From: Gavia stellata
Lineage: Eukaryota; Chordata; Aves; Gaviiformes; Gaviidae
Assembly (NCBI RefSeq): GCF_030936135.1
Contig: NC_082596.1
Coordinates: 15,538,155-15,602,154, forward strand
Direction: 5' to 3'
DNA length: 64,000 nucleotides
Shown here piece after piece: positions 21,901 to 36,378 of the stretch. Each line of letters begins with the position of its first letter. Position 1 is the first letter of the stretch. A program made the translations under genes and the position numbers. Below the pieces are notes generated by a model, which saw only the letters and a list, made by a program, of their open reading frames with translations, ran no database searches and was not told where the DNA came from.

Positions 21901-23266
21901 GCATTCTGGTGTGTGGGATCAAGGTTAACTGCCACAAGACTGGAGTTATTTGCAGCTTGTAACCAATTTCTATCATAGTGATCCTCTGAATTTCAGCAAT
22001 GTGATATACCTTAGTGGAAAGCCTTCAGTGCCTAGCCAACTCTGAAGGATATTGAATGCTGCCAAGTGTTTCCTCAGAGGCTTGAGATATGGTGAGCTCA
22101 TAGATGTGCTATGCCAACTCTTCCAGGAACGTTAAAGTGAGCTCAGGACCATTTGAAGGACAGCTTTGAAGCAGGTTTCAGTGTAGGTACCTATCATGCA
22201 GTTTCCAGGGTGTGCCCAAAAGTACAACTCTTTTGACAGGTATTCAGTTGTTCAACTTTGTCTTATTCCTACACCCACTCCAGGCTCAGACTACATGTCT
22301 CCACATCTAAATTTCCAGGGAATGTGATTTAATAGATGGATTTTCAGCACACTTAATTGCCTGTGGACCAAAGAAGTAACAAACCCTGTCATTCAAAAAT
22401 AGCATGTGCTTCCATCAATGCTCTTGTTTTCTTCAAGGATAAAACTTGTCAGGTGGTGGTGATGTAAGGGCAAAGGGAAGGAATGGTGCTTTGAAAGTTC
22501 ACGTGTTTTCTCCACCAAGAAGAGAAGGCAAGTGAGCAAATAACAAGAGTTAGACATTAGATGCATTTCCTAACATACTGCTGTAAAGTATTGACAAAGT
22601 CTCTAGTGACATTGTAAGATCCCATGTTTACTGCTTAAATGGGAATTACAAAAATAGAATTCTACTTGAGAGGTTTTTGGTGGGGTTTTTTGTGAGATGT
22701 CCAAGCATGGCGGGTAACATCCAAGGAGGTTGTGTAGCTTTGTTCCTCTTGTTGTATGGCTCAGTGTATGAGGCCAAGGTGTTTGGAGCCAGTCTTTTGT
22801 GCTTCCCCGTATTGCTGTGTCACGAGGGTTAGGGCAGGAGAGCAGCAGTGGGAAGCTCAGAGTAAAGCACTGTAGCCAGGTGGTGTCAGTGTTGCAGATT
22901 GGTGCAGGCTGTTCAGCTGATGACCCTGGAGAGGTTTCTGTCCAAAACATCATCTGTGCAGGCTTGCTAGTGAGTGCAGACCTAGGTATCTGGATAACAC
23001 CATCAGTTTTTGTTTTGCCCATTAAACTTTGAAAGTTCAAAGCTTTCAAAACTAGCTACAGCTAGTTTGCAGAGGTAGTAGAGCTGTTGGATGGCTGCTG
23101 CTCAGTGCACTGAGTATTGAGTTTCTGGGTTTGTTAGGGATACTGTGTCTGGTTCTGGTGCCAACTTTCTCTGCTGTCCTGGCTGAGACAGCTTTACCCT
23201 CTTGTGCTCTGTCCCATCTCTCTGGTGTCTCTCTTTATGTCCAAACTGTATGATCAACTGTATGAT
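18993..23266 (+). other. SAMD12: SAMD12 intron 1, first part after the gap
   Basis: Intronic sequence of ordinary composition. I found no supported coding exon. An exon-like stretch at 21154-21252 was considered and rejected. Poly-T tracts occur near 20312 and 21390. Confidence 0.7.
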
Positions 23267-24380
23267 TCCCATAGTATTCTCCTGGAGAAGCTGGCGACTC
23301 GTGGCTTAGACAGGTGCATTCTTCGCTGGGTAAAAAACTGGCTGGGTGGCCGAGCCCAGAGAGTTGTGGCGAATGGAGCGAAATCCAGTTGGCGGCTGGT
23401 CACAAGCAGAGTCCCCCAGGGCTCAGTTTTGGGGCCGGTCTTGTTTAATATATTAATCGATGACCTGGATGAGGGGATCGAGTGCTCCCTCAGCAAGTTT
23501 GCAGATGACACCAAGTTGGGCGGGAGTGTTGATCTGCTTGAGGGTAGGAAGGCTCTGCAGAGGGATCTGGACAGGCTGGATCGATGGGCCGAGGCCAATT
23601 GTATGAAGTTCAACAAGGCCAAGTGCCGGGTCCTGCACTTGGGTCACAACAACCCCATGCAACGCTACAGGCTTGGGGAAGAGTGGCTGGAAAGCTGCCT
23701 GTCGGAAAAGGACCTGTGGGTGCTTATTGACAGCCGCAAATATATGAATATGAGCCAGCAGTGTGCCCAGGTGGCCAAGAAGGCCAATGGCATCCTGGCC
23801 TGTATCAGAAATAGTGTGGCCAGCAGGAGTAGGGAGGTGATCGTGCCCCTGTACTCGGTGCTGGTGAGGCCACACCTCGAATACTGTGTTCAGTTTTGGG
23901 CCCCTCACTTAACGAGAAGGACATTGAGGTGCTGGAGCATGTCCAGAGAAGGGCAACGAAGCTGGTGAGGGGTCTGGAGCACAAGTCTTATGAGGAGCAG
24001 CTGAGGGAACTGGGGGTTGTTCAGTCTGCAGAAGAGGAGGCTGAGGGGAGACCTTATCACTCTCTACAATTACCTGAAAGGGGGTTGCAGAGAGGTGGGT
24101 GTTGGTCTCTTCTCCCAAGTGACTAGCGACAGAACAAGAGTAAATGGCCTCAAGTTGTGCCAGGGGAGGTTTAGGCTGGATATTAGGAAAGATTTCTTTC
24201 CTGAGAGAGTGGTGAAGCACTGGAACAGGCTGCCCAGGGAGGTGGTGGAGTCACCCTCACTTGGAGGTGTTCAAGGAACGTGTGGACATGGCATTGTGGG
24301 ACATGGTTTAGTGGGCATCGTGGTGTTGTGTTTATGGTTGGACTTGGTGATCTTTTCCAACCTTAGTGATTCTGTGATCT
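23267..24380 (+). mobile_element. CR1 LINE in intron 1, sense orientation
   Basis: The plus strand encodes CR1 reverse transcriptase from [19 protein letters not shown] through [18 protein letters not shown], the catalytic [10 protein letters not shown] and on to the C-terminal end. A frameshift near 23905-23915, in the segment after VQFWAPH, splits the frame. Coding similarity continues in another frame from about 24017 ([20 protein letters not shown]). The 3' end is TGATTCTGTGAT at 24368-24379. It is 5'-truncated near 23267. A small direct duplication of ACTGTATGATCA-like sequence lies just before the 5' end. Confidence 0.93.
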
Positions 24381-24794
24381 CTGAGGCTAGGACTCCCCTT
24401 TCTGTGCACAGTAGATACTCAGAGGTTGGGACTGAGCAATCCTATTGTGGGTTATTTCTCATGAAAGCTGATGCCTTTGAATGGATACCAGTATTTACCC
24501 TTGCAGATTAACAGTTGAACAACTCAGCCCTCAATTATTTGCTCAAAGCATGCAGAGAATGTAGAGGGAGTAGTTCTGGAAGGTGCCAAAGGCAAAGGTG
24601 GAGAAAAGGGCTAGAAAATGGAATAATTTTTAAGTCTTCTGAAACTGTCTGGTTGGTCATGGTCAAAATAGCAAATAGGATTTCGGGAACTACGAGGAAG
24701 AGCTCAGAACAAGGCAAGAAAGATCTTTGTTTCTGTATCATTGCATATTGCTCTTACATTTTGAATGCTCCCTGCAGTTTTGCTTGCCACGCCC

Positions 24795-25200
24795 CAAAAA
24801 AGGAACAGGACTGGAAAGAATACAGAAAAGGGCAGTTGGCTAGTCAGAGATGCATTTTGTTCTCTAAGGGCAGGTTACAGAGATTCTGATTCTTTAGCTT
24901 GGAAAAGATGACTGTGGAGAGAATCCTTAGACATTGATAAATGGTTTGGAGAAGGTGAAAAAGGAACTAGGTCATAAGGAAGAACCATGAAGCTGTAAGG
25001 TTTTGTGCTTAAAATAAAAAAAGGAAATAGTTTTTCATATAACGCACAGTTCCCCAGGTACAGCTTTCAACCTTGGGTCATTCCTAACCTTCCAAGGAAG
25101 GATCAATTCGTGTATGCCCTACTCTCACACCGTTTCCTTAAGCAGCAGCATAAAGGGCTAGACTTCTGATCTGACCCAGCCTGATCACTTCTATGACAAA
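24795..25200 (+). mobile_element. ancient L3/CR1-like LINE remnant
   Basis: Several short segments in order follow the 3' region of old amniote CR1/L3 LINEs: 'ctggaaagaatacagaaaagggca', 'gcttggaaaagatgactg', 'aaaggaaatagtttttcatataacgcacagt', and 'gggctagacttctgatctgacccagcctgatcacttctatga' near the 3' end. No frame remains. The call comes from recognising this order of segments; a repeat search would be needed for the exact family. Confidence 0.55.
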
Positions 25201-28200
25201 GTCTAGCTCATCTTGTGTGCATCCAGAACAATTCCACTCGCCACAAGAGCTTGATTTGCATTAAGTAACTGAGAGGAGAATTCAGCCAGGACAACCCAGA
25301 AACATAGAGAGGAGATGAGGAGTTGGGCACTGAGCTATAAAAACATTAACAGACAGGGTTGTGATGTATAAGATACGTAGCTCTCTTTTTCCCAGTGTGT
25401 GAGAACTGATACTGTTCTGTAGGAGGAACTGTCTGCCATGTCAGGTCAATGGGATTGGGGGGAAGGAGGGGCCCCACATTAGGCTGCAGCTGTAGTAATG
25501 CCATCCTGGAAAATACCAGTTCCCCACAGCAGGTAGGGTTGGAAACTGCTGTACTGACCTGCATAAATGAGGTGAAATGTGGTCTGAGAGAGACCTTCAG
25601 GAGAGCCTGATGCAGATTAGATCTACAGATCTCACCCTTAGTGACTTCTGCCTTGGATAGTCTGTATGTTCCCTCACTTTTGCTTAAGGTCCTCTTTCTC
25701 TCTCCAGAAGCATCCTGTGGCAGAAGGACTACAAAGAGAATGATGAGGGAGTTGCAGTCAGTAGCTGCATGTTCTCTGTGCAGCATGAGCTAAACTTGGT
25801 ATTAAAGAGCAGGTTCATTACTTGGAACAGCAAGAATTCACCCTAATATGTGCTACTCCTGGATGAAGCAAGCAGATGGGCAGGGGGACTAAACTTGGGC
25901 TGAAGTGAACTCTGCATTCAGTTACAGGATCTAATATGCTTGCAGGGAGTATCTGACTAAACAGGAAAAGGGTGTGAGGAAGACATTTGGTGTGGATTGT
26001 AGCTTGTCTTTAGTGCAGTCCTATCTGTATCTATATAATATGGAACCTTGCTAGCTCATGCTCTTTGGCTGAATGTTCAGATCGTTACTTCTCCCCATTC
26101 CCCCACTCATTTGCTCTCCTCTGCCCTGTTTTTGTGGCTTTTTATTTTTTCCCCAGAAGGGATTTTGGTTGGGTTGATTTGCTTCTCTGCAAATAACCTA
26201 GTAAAAGCAAGATAGAGACTTTTAATAATGCTGTTTCAGAAACATAAAGAAAGAAGAATTGTAATGTGTGTAAATAGAAGCTTTCTCCTCGATTTTCCTC
26301 TAGCAAAATAATTGCATGCTCTCGGCTAACGGTTTGTCGCTACACAAATCAGCTGGGGTACTAGAGTGAGTAGGATACAGTGGTATGAGTAAGCAGTAGG
26401 AGGTGAAGAATTTTACTGGGGGAAGGAAAGAAGGCATTTCCAGGCTCTTCAGCTAAATGTGCAAGGGAAGGGGTAGCCTCGAACAATTATAAAGGAGGTA
26501 ACTTTTAGGCAGTTGAGAGAAAGCCAGGACTGAAAACAGAAGTCAACTGCCAGATTTCAAACTAGTTATGCTAGTGAGAATGAATAAATATATTTTCCTT
26601 TGCATTTTGATGACTTTGTGCATCATTCATGGGACAAGAAATAAAGCCGGGATTCATAGCTCAATTGCAGCTGTTTGTGCCGCATGTTCAGCAGACACCG
26701 ACTTTCATGAGTAGGGCAAAGGCAGAGATCTGTGGTGCATGTCTGGGGCAGTGCACCTCTGATGCTGTAATAAAGACTCAACCTGTATGTCTGAGCTGTT
26801 CTTTGTATGCTGGATAGGCTCACTAGTGTTTAGAAAAGATTTCTGATGTAATGCTGGCTGATTATAGAATTGAATAGTAGTGCTATTAGGACTTGAGATG
26901 AGGCACTCTTAGAAATACAATTTGCAGCAGAGCGTGGCTAGCTAATCTCCTAAGCAGTGATTGCAAGACAAGTTTCTTTCAGGAATAGTGGAACTAATGA
27001 AGACTTGTTTCTTATCCAGGTGTGTTCTTTATCTTTTCTGTCTTCTACTTATCTATGTTCACTGTCAAATCCTCAGAGAGCAACAGTGGTGCCTAAGCCA
27101 GTTGGTGACTGACAATTGCAATGTACGGTGGATACTTTTCCTTCAGAGAAGGCATTATTTTAGGTCTCTTCCTCTCTATCTACCCATTGATTTTTTTTTT
27201 GTTGTTTTCGTTTTTGTACTTACGCCTCATATCTCCTGTAGCACGCTCTTTGATTGCAAGTCTGTGCATCTCACAAACTTGAAATCCAGAGGAGTTGCTT
27301 CACTTTTCAGGAGAAGCTTTGTAGGTGCTCGCACAAGCCTTCTTATTAACAGAGGATGAAATTAGTTTGCAAAACAAATTACTAACTATTTTGTACTGTA
27401 ATCCATTGCTCAAATTATGTTCCTGTATACATGTGATGCATGTTACTTACTGACCTTTCTTAGTTTGTTCACTAAGATCCATTTTGCTCTGAGCTAATTG
27501 CATAGCTCACTAGTCCCCTTCTTTGCCAATATTCTCCTCTTCCTCTATACCTGTACAGGATTTGTGATAGACTTGCCTTACTTATTCACTGAATTGGTCC
27601 ATTTTTCAATAAGCCTATCTGTTGCTAGTGTGAATTCAAGAGCTGCTTGTACCAACTGTACTTTTATTAAAATGGAATAAGAAAATGTTTCAGAAATAAT
27701 TCGGCTTTCCAGTCATTGTGCCTGCTTTTTATCATGAAATCCCGTTGCTGTTACAAAGGCAGAACTTGCATTGCTGAGGCTCCAAGGTCTATCTAGCATA
27801 GTGTTAATACGCAGTCTGTCTCCTGAAGAGCAGGTGTAACAGAAACTGTCTTTTATGTTTACAGCATTTGCTAAAGTCTGTAAGATAAGAGATGGCACGT
27901 GGATATTGCCATACATAAAAATAAATAGTTTCCAGTAGGAAAACTGTCAAAAATATGCAAGTAAATTTCTTAGCTGAGTAAACTAAAGTACATATGTATT
28001 CCGGTGGGGTGAGGGTATTGAAAGGCAAACTAAACCCATACAAGAAGAGGATTTCTTATTCTGGGCTTAGCATTTTTGTTCTGGAGACAACTAAGGAGAC
28101 TTTCTTCTCTCTGTACGCTCAAGATTTGCATTGCCTTCAACCAAATTATGAGTATAGTTTAATTCCAGATGAAACTGCTAAGTTACTCATTCTGGTTTCT

Positions 28201-31200
28201 TGATCTATTTCTGATGCTGTACAAGACTATCTACCACCAGCTACGTCTTACAGCTGAGATGTGTGTAAGAGATGTATGTGGAGTGTAGTAGATTGTCTCA
28301 CATTTTTTCTCTTTCTGTATTTGTCTTTGGCTTTAGTTTTGGGCACTTTTTCATTGTTTCTGGAGAGAGTGAATGGCTTGTAGTACTAATTGGCTTGGTA
28401 CTGTGGGATGGCTACCCTGTTGCCCAGCTAGAGATGTTCAGGGATAGTTGCATCAGGAGTGCAGTAAGTTTAAATTTTGGTTTGCTGATGATAATTCTAA
28501 AGGGGTAAAAAAGGCAAAAGCCCCGTAATTTACAGTTACAAACTAAAATGAACACCCCTCTGCTGAACCCTTTATCCCCTTCTGCCTCTATCCTCTTCCT
28601 ACACCTGTCTCCCCTTTGCTCTGCCCTGCTCATCTTGACCAGGTTCAATGTCTGCTTCCTTGCTGCAGAGCTGTCTCTTGTCCTGCCCTTCAAGATACCT
28701 CCCAGCTGGAGGGCACTGCTTGAACAAATTCTTGATTGTAAAATTCATATGTTGTAAGAAGTTTATTGTGTGTTAAATTGATTAATCTAGTAGGTGTTTA
28801 ATAGTCAGAATAAAGAGAGGCTGGAAAGACAAGCAACTCTCTGGAGGGACCTGAAGGCTGTGTCTGCCAAGTCTTGCTGTCTATGTCTGTCTGAACTTTG
28901 AACTCAAACCTACGGGTACAGCTCGTCAGTAGCAGCAGTTTACAAAGCACCCCACAGCTCAGCACTGGCCTGGCTTTTGTCACAGCCTATTTGTAATTGC
29001 TTAATGCTGTTTTTGATGATGACCAACAGAATCGGATAGCTAGACACCGATATTACTTCAGCTAAGTACTTTGGGACTTCAGCTTTAGAGGAGGTTTCTG
29101 ATAAATTCATGTTATCTGTGCTGAAGTAGAAAAGGTCCTGACTGATTTGGTGGGCTTCTTTGCTCTGTGTGAAAGCTGCTGATTTGGTGGCCATTAGATA
29201 GGCAGTTCTGAGAAGCAGGGTGGGCAAGATCTTGAAGCTACTTCCCAGCAGGTTGCCAGCAGTATTTACTAGGTGGAAACATAAGTAGCAGGTTGTATTC
29301 ACGTGGACTTTCACTGCAGTTTCAGCTGGTCCAAAGGGATGGGTTGGGGGAACTGTGCTGATTTACGTTAGCTGGAGATAGGACTGTATGGAGAAGTAAT
29401 TCCTATAGGCGAAAGCCAGACAGCTTCTCAAAGCTAGAAACTGATTGGTGAGGCAGATGGGGCATCCATAGGAGTTACAGAAACTTACTACTGTGGAAAA
29501 ACTTTCTGCCAGATAAAGTAGTCAAAATAATCCTAAATTTTATGGTGCATCTATATTATTATTTTATGGTCATCTTTATTAGCTGTTTTTAATCTTGTTT
29601 TTTAGTATTGCAGAAGTGGTACTAACTGCTCAGGTCAGATACAGTCTTTGAAATAATCCCATGTTTTCTACAGATATTTAGAGTCACCAATGAAGTACAA
29701 GCTTCTGGAAATATGGGACGGGCTTTTCAGTGCAGATCCTTCTTGCTCGTTTGGTCAGTGTGAGCAGCCGTCTCAGTCTGGAATGAGATCTCAATGTTCT
29801 GAATGTGAATGTCTCTTCTCTGATCAGCCCAGTTAAAGCGGGTTGTGAATGATGGCAAGCAAAAAGCCCCAGAGATGTTGTTTGACTACTCACTATTGAA
29901 ATGCAACATCTGGAAGCGTATAGAAGTCTGACTGAAAGCGCTGACTGCAAAAATTTGATGTGGTTGGTGATTTGATTTGCTTTTGACAAAGAACTAGGCA
30001 GAGATGGAAGGAAGTTGCTGTCCAAAGATCTTGTAGGATCTTCTTTCCTGGAAATATCTGTTAAATCTTCATGACCTTCATGAAGACTTGAGATGACTGA
30101 AGAGAAATTTGGATCCTTTTTATAAGGTCCCTGCTATGTTCAACCTGAGTTTGTTAATGCTGCAGCTGTACGGACTAACTTCTGTCTGTCTTTTTCAACA
30201 ACATGGCATTTTATGGTGCGAATAGCAGGTAGATTGTATGGACTTACCCCTTAGCATTGTGCATCTAAGTCTGTGGCACGAATACATAAAATGGAGCTTG
30301 CATGTTTGCCAGTATTTGACACATGAAAGTTTTCTAAGGATTGTTAGAGGTTGGATGGGTATCTCCTGTGCCTGCTTTTTGTCTCCGAATAGCAAAAGCT
30401 AGCATATGACTGTGATGCACACAGAACAGGGCACATGAGTAAGAAGATGCTATTTTTACTCGATCGCTTTTTAGAATAGAGCAATTGTTATTGCATGTAT
30501 CTTAAGTACTTGCCAAATATGCTTTAATGTGGCCTTAATTGATCTGCTTAAAATTTTAAGCAGCTAGCAGTATTCCCACTGAAACAAGTAGTTATGAAAT
30601 GTTTGACGCAGTAGAGTGCACAGAGGTAGCAATTGATCATAGATTTGATCTGCTAAGCCTTGAGCCTACAGATGGAGAGACAAAGGCTTTCCATCTGCCT
30701 GTGCAAAACTTTGGATATATCAAGGCTGTGTTTTGAAGAGTGCCTTCAGGCTTTTCTCAAGACAGGATTCACAGAGTACCCTCTAGTAAAAGGCAAGGTT
30801 GCCCCCAGATGCCAGTAACTTACTATGGCTCTTGGTGACTTTTGTGTACCATCAAGCGTGCTCAGACAAGCTGTCTCTTGGCTGCTTGCCGTCTGGGAGG
30901 CAGGCATGTATGGGAGGGGGGTAGCAAGGGGAGTGGAGCATTGACATTGCCCTGTGAGCTTTCCTTTCGAACTGCATACGCATGCCATAAGGGATCTGCG
31001 TGGGCACAGAGCTCGGCTCGCACATATCAGCTTCTGCAGGCAACAATTTCTCTTGCTCTATATACATGGAAAGGACTTGGGTTTGTGTTCTAGCATGTGG
31101 AAAAAATACACTGTGTATTGCATTAATAATGTTCCTTCCCTAGTTTTTTAGGACAGACGTGGTCATTTTTCCATTTTGAGTGCTGCACTTACTATTTTAT

Positions 31201-34200
31201 CACAGAGTTTTTTACTCTCATAACTTGGCAGATCTGAGCAGTCTTTTCTTTAAAGTTCTGGAAAAGTGGATATTTTCCTGTAGATTCAGCTCTACCATTG
31301 AGCTAGGAGTACAAGAGCACTTAAGTACCTTTGCTTTAAATAATAGTTTGTTTCATGAATGCAATCTGTGGATCTGTGTTATTGTGTCTGTCAGCACCAT
31401 TTGTCATGTACTTATGGCTGTGCAGTCAGAGCTGTACAGAATATCCACCCTCCCGCCTCAAAGAAAACAAGTTCCCAACACAGAAAGCTTTCAATCCAAG
31501 TTAAGTGACAATTGTTGAGAAGCATGGAGACACACAGCATTAATCAAGTGTTAGGTGGGGTTTTCAGCAGGGAAAGGAGAATAAATGCTCTGAAACTGGA
31601 TGAAGAGGTGTATTACTGAGACATATGGATGATACGAAAAATGAGATTGTATGGAAGAATATTGGAAGAGGTTCTGTTCCAAAAATCTAATTATACTGCT
31701 GATATCTAGTGGTAGTAGGCTGATACTATGAGCTGATTTGGAGGTAGGGTTTGATGTCTTGATGGACTTTTAAAGTCTGGGAATGCTGAGGTGGATGTAA
31801 TTTGGTAGAGTGAAGAGGTGCTGAGACAGTAGGGATATTGTCAAAGCAGTGGTGTGGGAAAATAGTCTGAATGCAGAGGGTGGGGTGAGCTAGTGTTAGC
31901 TAATAACAGGGTAATGAGGAGTAAGAGCCTGGACAAGTATTTTAGCAAAAAACCTATGTCTCTAAGTAGAAACTTTTCCAGACAAATGCCATTAAGTCCT
32001 GAAAGACATTTAAGAATAATCAGCTAAGAGGGTCAGAGCACCTGAGTTGTGGTAAAGTTGGTGATTTGTGATTTTTTTGTAAGAGCTGCTTAGACTCAGT
32101 TCTACAGGACGTCAGCCCTGGGTGCTGTCAGCCCCCCAGCCCCTTTAGTTTTGCATAATCGATCCTGAGTTTAGAGCTGGTCTTACCTAGCTAAAATTAT
32201 ATAAGGTGCTGATTTAAGAAGAGAATATGTTATTATTGACCAAGCCTTGACCTCTTTCCCTGCTTTTAACAAATCTTGAAGGGAGCAATTATGGTTTGTA
32301 TTGACAGTTAAAAAGAGGCAAGAGCTCCACCTCTGTGTGCCAGAGATGGAAATATGTATTTCTGTGTGGTAACTAGGGGATAACAATAGAGCTGACTACC
32401 TGAAGATGGCTCATGACAAAGAGAGATTAGCTTTGCCAAGTGACTGAGATACTTATCCTCACCTCTGCTTTTTTTCCTTCTGCCCTTCAGTCTGCCTTTT
32501 TCCCCTCTGAGGCTTTTCTAGATTTGTCTTCTTTAAGGAACATATTCAGTCCAGGTGTATGGTAAGCCAAGACTGTGATGGGGGTGAAGGAGAGAGATGA
32601 ACTCTTTCCTTCTCCCCCTACCCCTAGGAAATAAAAAAAGTTGTTTTCCCCCATCCCCTCCAATATCAGCAACTTTGGAAAAGTCTTTCCTGAGGCAGCC
32701 TGCGTTTCTTTTAAACAGTCACCTCTTTTCAATAAAAAGGTAATGGGCATGTATGTGATTGCTAGCAGCCTCTCTGATTTTTTTTCTCACTTTTGTATCC
32801 TGAAGGAGCCCAATATAAAGCATTGCTGAAACAGCACTAACATTCATTACTCTTGAAAGAATGATGGGCTAAGAGTCAAGCAGCATCTTGCCATGTGACT
32901 TATTTCTTTTTTTAAGCCATCCAGGTGATGCTTATGCTACCACGTTATCAGAAATCTGGATCATTTGCTCCTTGTAATGCATGGTAAATCAATGCTGTAA
33001 TCCAGAAGGCCTTCCTTGTCCATACCCTACCACCTTCCTCCCGAATGTGCATTGTTTGGGGGCACTGGGAAGGGAGGAGTTGCAATCCACAGGAAGCTTC
33101 CTGCTGGCAATGTTCTTCCAGACAGTATTAAGTCCCACTGTGCTTTGTGATTTCTCTCTAGTGAGCACTGGAAGGGTGCTGAGAGCCAAAAACTGCCTGT
33201 TTCTGGATGCTGCTGAGGTGTGTTAGTGTTTCAAAGGTGTATGCAGGACTCTTCCTATTCAGCTAGGTAAGATCCTTGCAGAAGACCGTTGGAGGGATTT
33301 TTATGGACTGCATTCCATACCAAGTGTCTTTCGCTGCTGATTTCCAGCCTTTGCTAGAGTAGGGTGTGCTGGGAGTACTTTTACAGGTTGGTCTCTCATT
33401 TTTTGTGAAGGAGGGAATTAGCTTGGCTACTAACAGAACAGTTTCCATCCTCATCGGGCTGCAAAAAAGTCTGTCTTGGTGATCACATCCATCTCTTCTG
33501 TGGTCTGGAGGATAAGCAAAGTAGTCATTAGTAATTACTTGTTTCTTTCAGGTAGGTAAATATGATCTAGAGGAGATAGGTGATGATAGCTGGATATGAT
33601 CTAGGAGAGAGAGAAAAAATTTTTTGGTGTCTTAAGACACATTGATGTAAATACCAACCACAAAAAATATCCCTTTGAAACCTCCCATGGGAGCTTAGAA
33701 GCCCCAGAGACTCCCTTCATCATAACAGCTTGGCAGGTTCTGGATGCCTCCCCACAATGGCCATACAGCCAGAGCAGGTGAAGCCTGTTAGCTTTGCTGC
33801 AGAAGTAAAAAGGATTTTGAATTTTCTCTGACACAGAAAGAGGTCCTGCAAGGTCAAAAATCAAGCAGCAGCTGTGTTCAAGTTCAGTTCCATTGTAGTC
33901 TTGTAGCCATGACAAAACTGAAGTCCAGGAAGGGGTAGGTATGGAGTGTACTTAGAAATAAAGGACTCAAAAGTTAGGAAATGCCTCTACTAGCATTATT
34001 AAAGTTTAAGTACTTATGTTTTGGATTGACTCAGTGGTGTGGCTGGGAAAACCAGTAGGAGGAAAGGGGAGTAACTTGAAGAGAGTCATCTATGTTTTTC
34101 CCTCCTCACCAGTGAGAGGCAATGCCAGAATTATGGGGTTTGGTTTGCATTGCCTTCAGCCAACCTACAGAATTGGTTTGAAACAGGGAAGAAAGACTTG

Positions 34201-36378
34201 CAAGTAGAAGACCTGCACCTAGACTTAGGGAAGAGCTCCTTAGAGTTGGTTTGGGAAACGAGGCTCTGTAGCAGCTCTCTAGGTATCAGGAAGAAATTGC
34301 AGATGCCTGCCCTACTAAAATGAGACAGAAAGATGACAGATAAGGACAACAGCCACACAAACTGCTGCAGACCCCTTTTCCTTATGTGCTTTTTTTTCCC
34401 TATTAAAATAAAAAATGCTCTTATTTTTTGAGAAATTGGTGCCTGAAGGGGAAACCCAGGAGTTCCCAAAAAATTCTCAAAAGGTTTTCAGTGCTTTTAA
34501 AGCAAAACTACAAGTCTCTATGCAAGGCCTAAGCAGATGGTGGATTCCTTTCTCAAAAGAAGGCATTTTTAGCTGGAAATCCTTCTCCTGCGATCGTCTC
34601 TGGGGTAGCCAGTAGAAACCCTGCCTCACTTCCAGAAGCTCTGCATTGTTGACCTCTTCTGTTTCCTTCCCCAGAAGGATGTCTCTGCAGGGCTCAGCTG
34701 TGGATGTGATGTAGTCTAGTGATTCCTCCTCCTCCTCTTCCTCTCATGCTGTCTGCTAAAGAATTGACTATTTGGAGAGGGATCTCTGCCTCTTTTACAT
34801 ACTTCTGAAAGAAGTCCAGGACTAATCCCCTATAGCTACTCACAGTGAGACTGAAATTTAGTTCCCTTCCTGTTTTTAGTTTCATTTACTAGTTTTCTGT
34901 GGGCCAGTGACATATTGTTCTATTCTTCTATACAAAATGGCTGCAGCTTGTAATAAAACACGTTGTAATTTTTTACTGCTTTTCATCACTCAGTGTTGTT
35001 AATGAATTATCCTTTATAATGCTCCTTTGACTTGAAAATAGGAGGTGTTTCTATCCCTAGCTTGCAGATGTAGGTATTGTAGTGCTTGGACAGATCACTT
35101 ATCTTTTACAAATATTTGGATGTTTTTAAAAATCCCAAGGAGAAAAGGCCAACTTCCTGGCCTTCGCTTTAATTCTGCACCAAGAAATTGCTGTAATTTA
35201 GGCTTAAAGTTTTCAATTAAGACTCTGGGATTTCAGTTGAGTGGATTTTTCAAAAGGCGCTGTAGTTGAAGGACCCTTTGCCTTCTCTGGCTGCTTGAGC
35301 CTGTTTCCCGTGAGAGGCTTTCAAGGGCTGATCTGTAGCTGGTAGAAACTGGCAGTTCTCATTCCTTCCCCTGCTCCCCACCCTTTGCTTCTAAGCCAAG
35401 CAAGAGTAAAAGGGCAGCTTTTATTTTGACTTTACATTGTGTTTTGCGTTTCTATTCAGGTCTGTCAAACATTTCACTACAGTATCTGAGCAAAGTGCTT
35501 TCGCATACAGGGGAAGTTAGGACCATTAATTGTGAGTAGTGCTAAAAGTAGTGCAGTTGCCCAGGAACATGCATGCAAAAATCGGATACTCGCATGAAGG
35601 GGAAGTTGCCTCAGGATCCACACGTTTTAAAAGTGCTACACCTGCCAAGAAGGTTGTTCAGGCTGCTCTCTATGTCGGTGCTGGAAGTGTGAAATTTCAG
35701 ACAGAAAATGAAGAAACTGTTGCCATAGTTCTAAATGTGCATTTCTGGTTTGCATTTGTTTTATTTTTTCCACTGGCTGCTTTCCTTATTCTGCAGTCAT
35801 TAGTCCACACTTCGTTAAGTGCTCCTAGGAAGTATGTCCCTCTTGCTTGTTAGGGTGGTGTCGGTGGTAATTTGCAGTGGTACAAAGTGCTGAAGGAGAG
35901 ATAATCAGCTGTCTAAGTCATTACTCTGTGCAGAGACCGACTTGCTGTGCATAGCTTACTTATCCCACATTGTTCAGGACCTGGAATGTTGTAGTAATTG
36001 AAAATGATATAGAAAAACTTCCACTTGCTTGCCTAGAAAAGAAAAAAAGGTATGGCTGAATGATGAATATATGGGATATATTGTCCTACCCTGGTAAAAG
36101 CTGTAAGTTGAGGGTCTTGGACGCTGTAGTGAATCCAGTAGAGCACAGTTCAATATAGTAGCCTGCATTAAATAGCCTTATACTGTACTGCATTGCCTGT
36201 CATTTTCTTTCTCAAATATCTCACCCCGAATCTATGCCAAGTTACAGACAGTTCTTTTGCCATGATCTGACATAGCTCTGGCTACCACGTGGCACTTCTT
36301 AGTACTTTGTGATAAATGTTTGTAACATTGGGTTCTTCTCTCCTAAGCAGTGTTTTCTTTCTCATATTTTTTTCCCAG
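25201..36378 (+). other. SAMD12: SAMD12 intron 1, remaining part
   Basis: About 11 kb of intronic sequence up to the exon 2 acceptor. Open frames on both strands are short and without family features. I noticed no CR1 copy, tandem array or RNA gene. The longest frame, 25346-25786 on the minus strand, shows no domain. Confidence 0.65.

Noticed and set aside
35539..35853. 104-codon open frame just upstream of exon 2
   Set aside because: There is no family resemblance and no matching splice sites; it ends with an arbitrary hydrophobic run.
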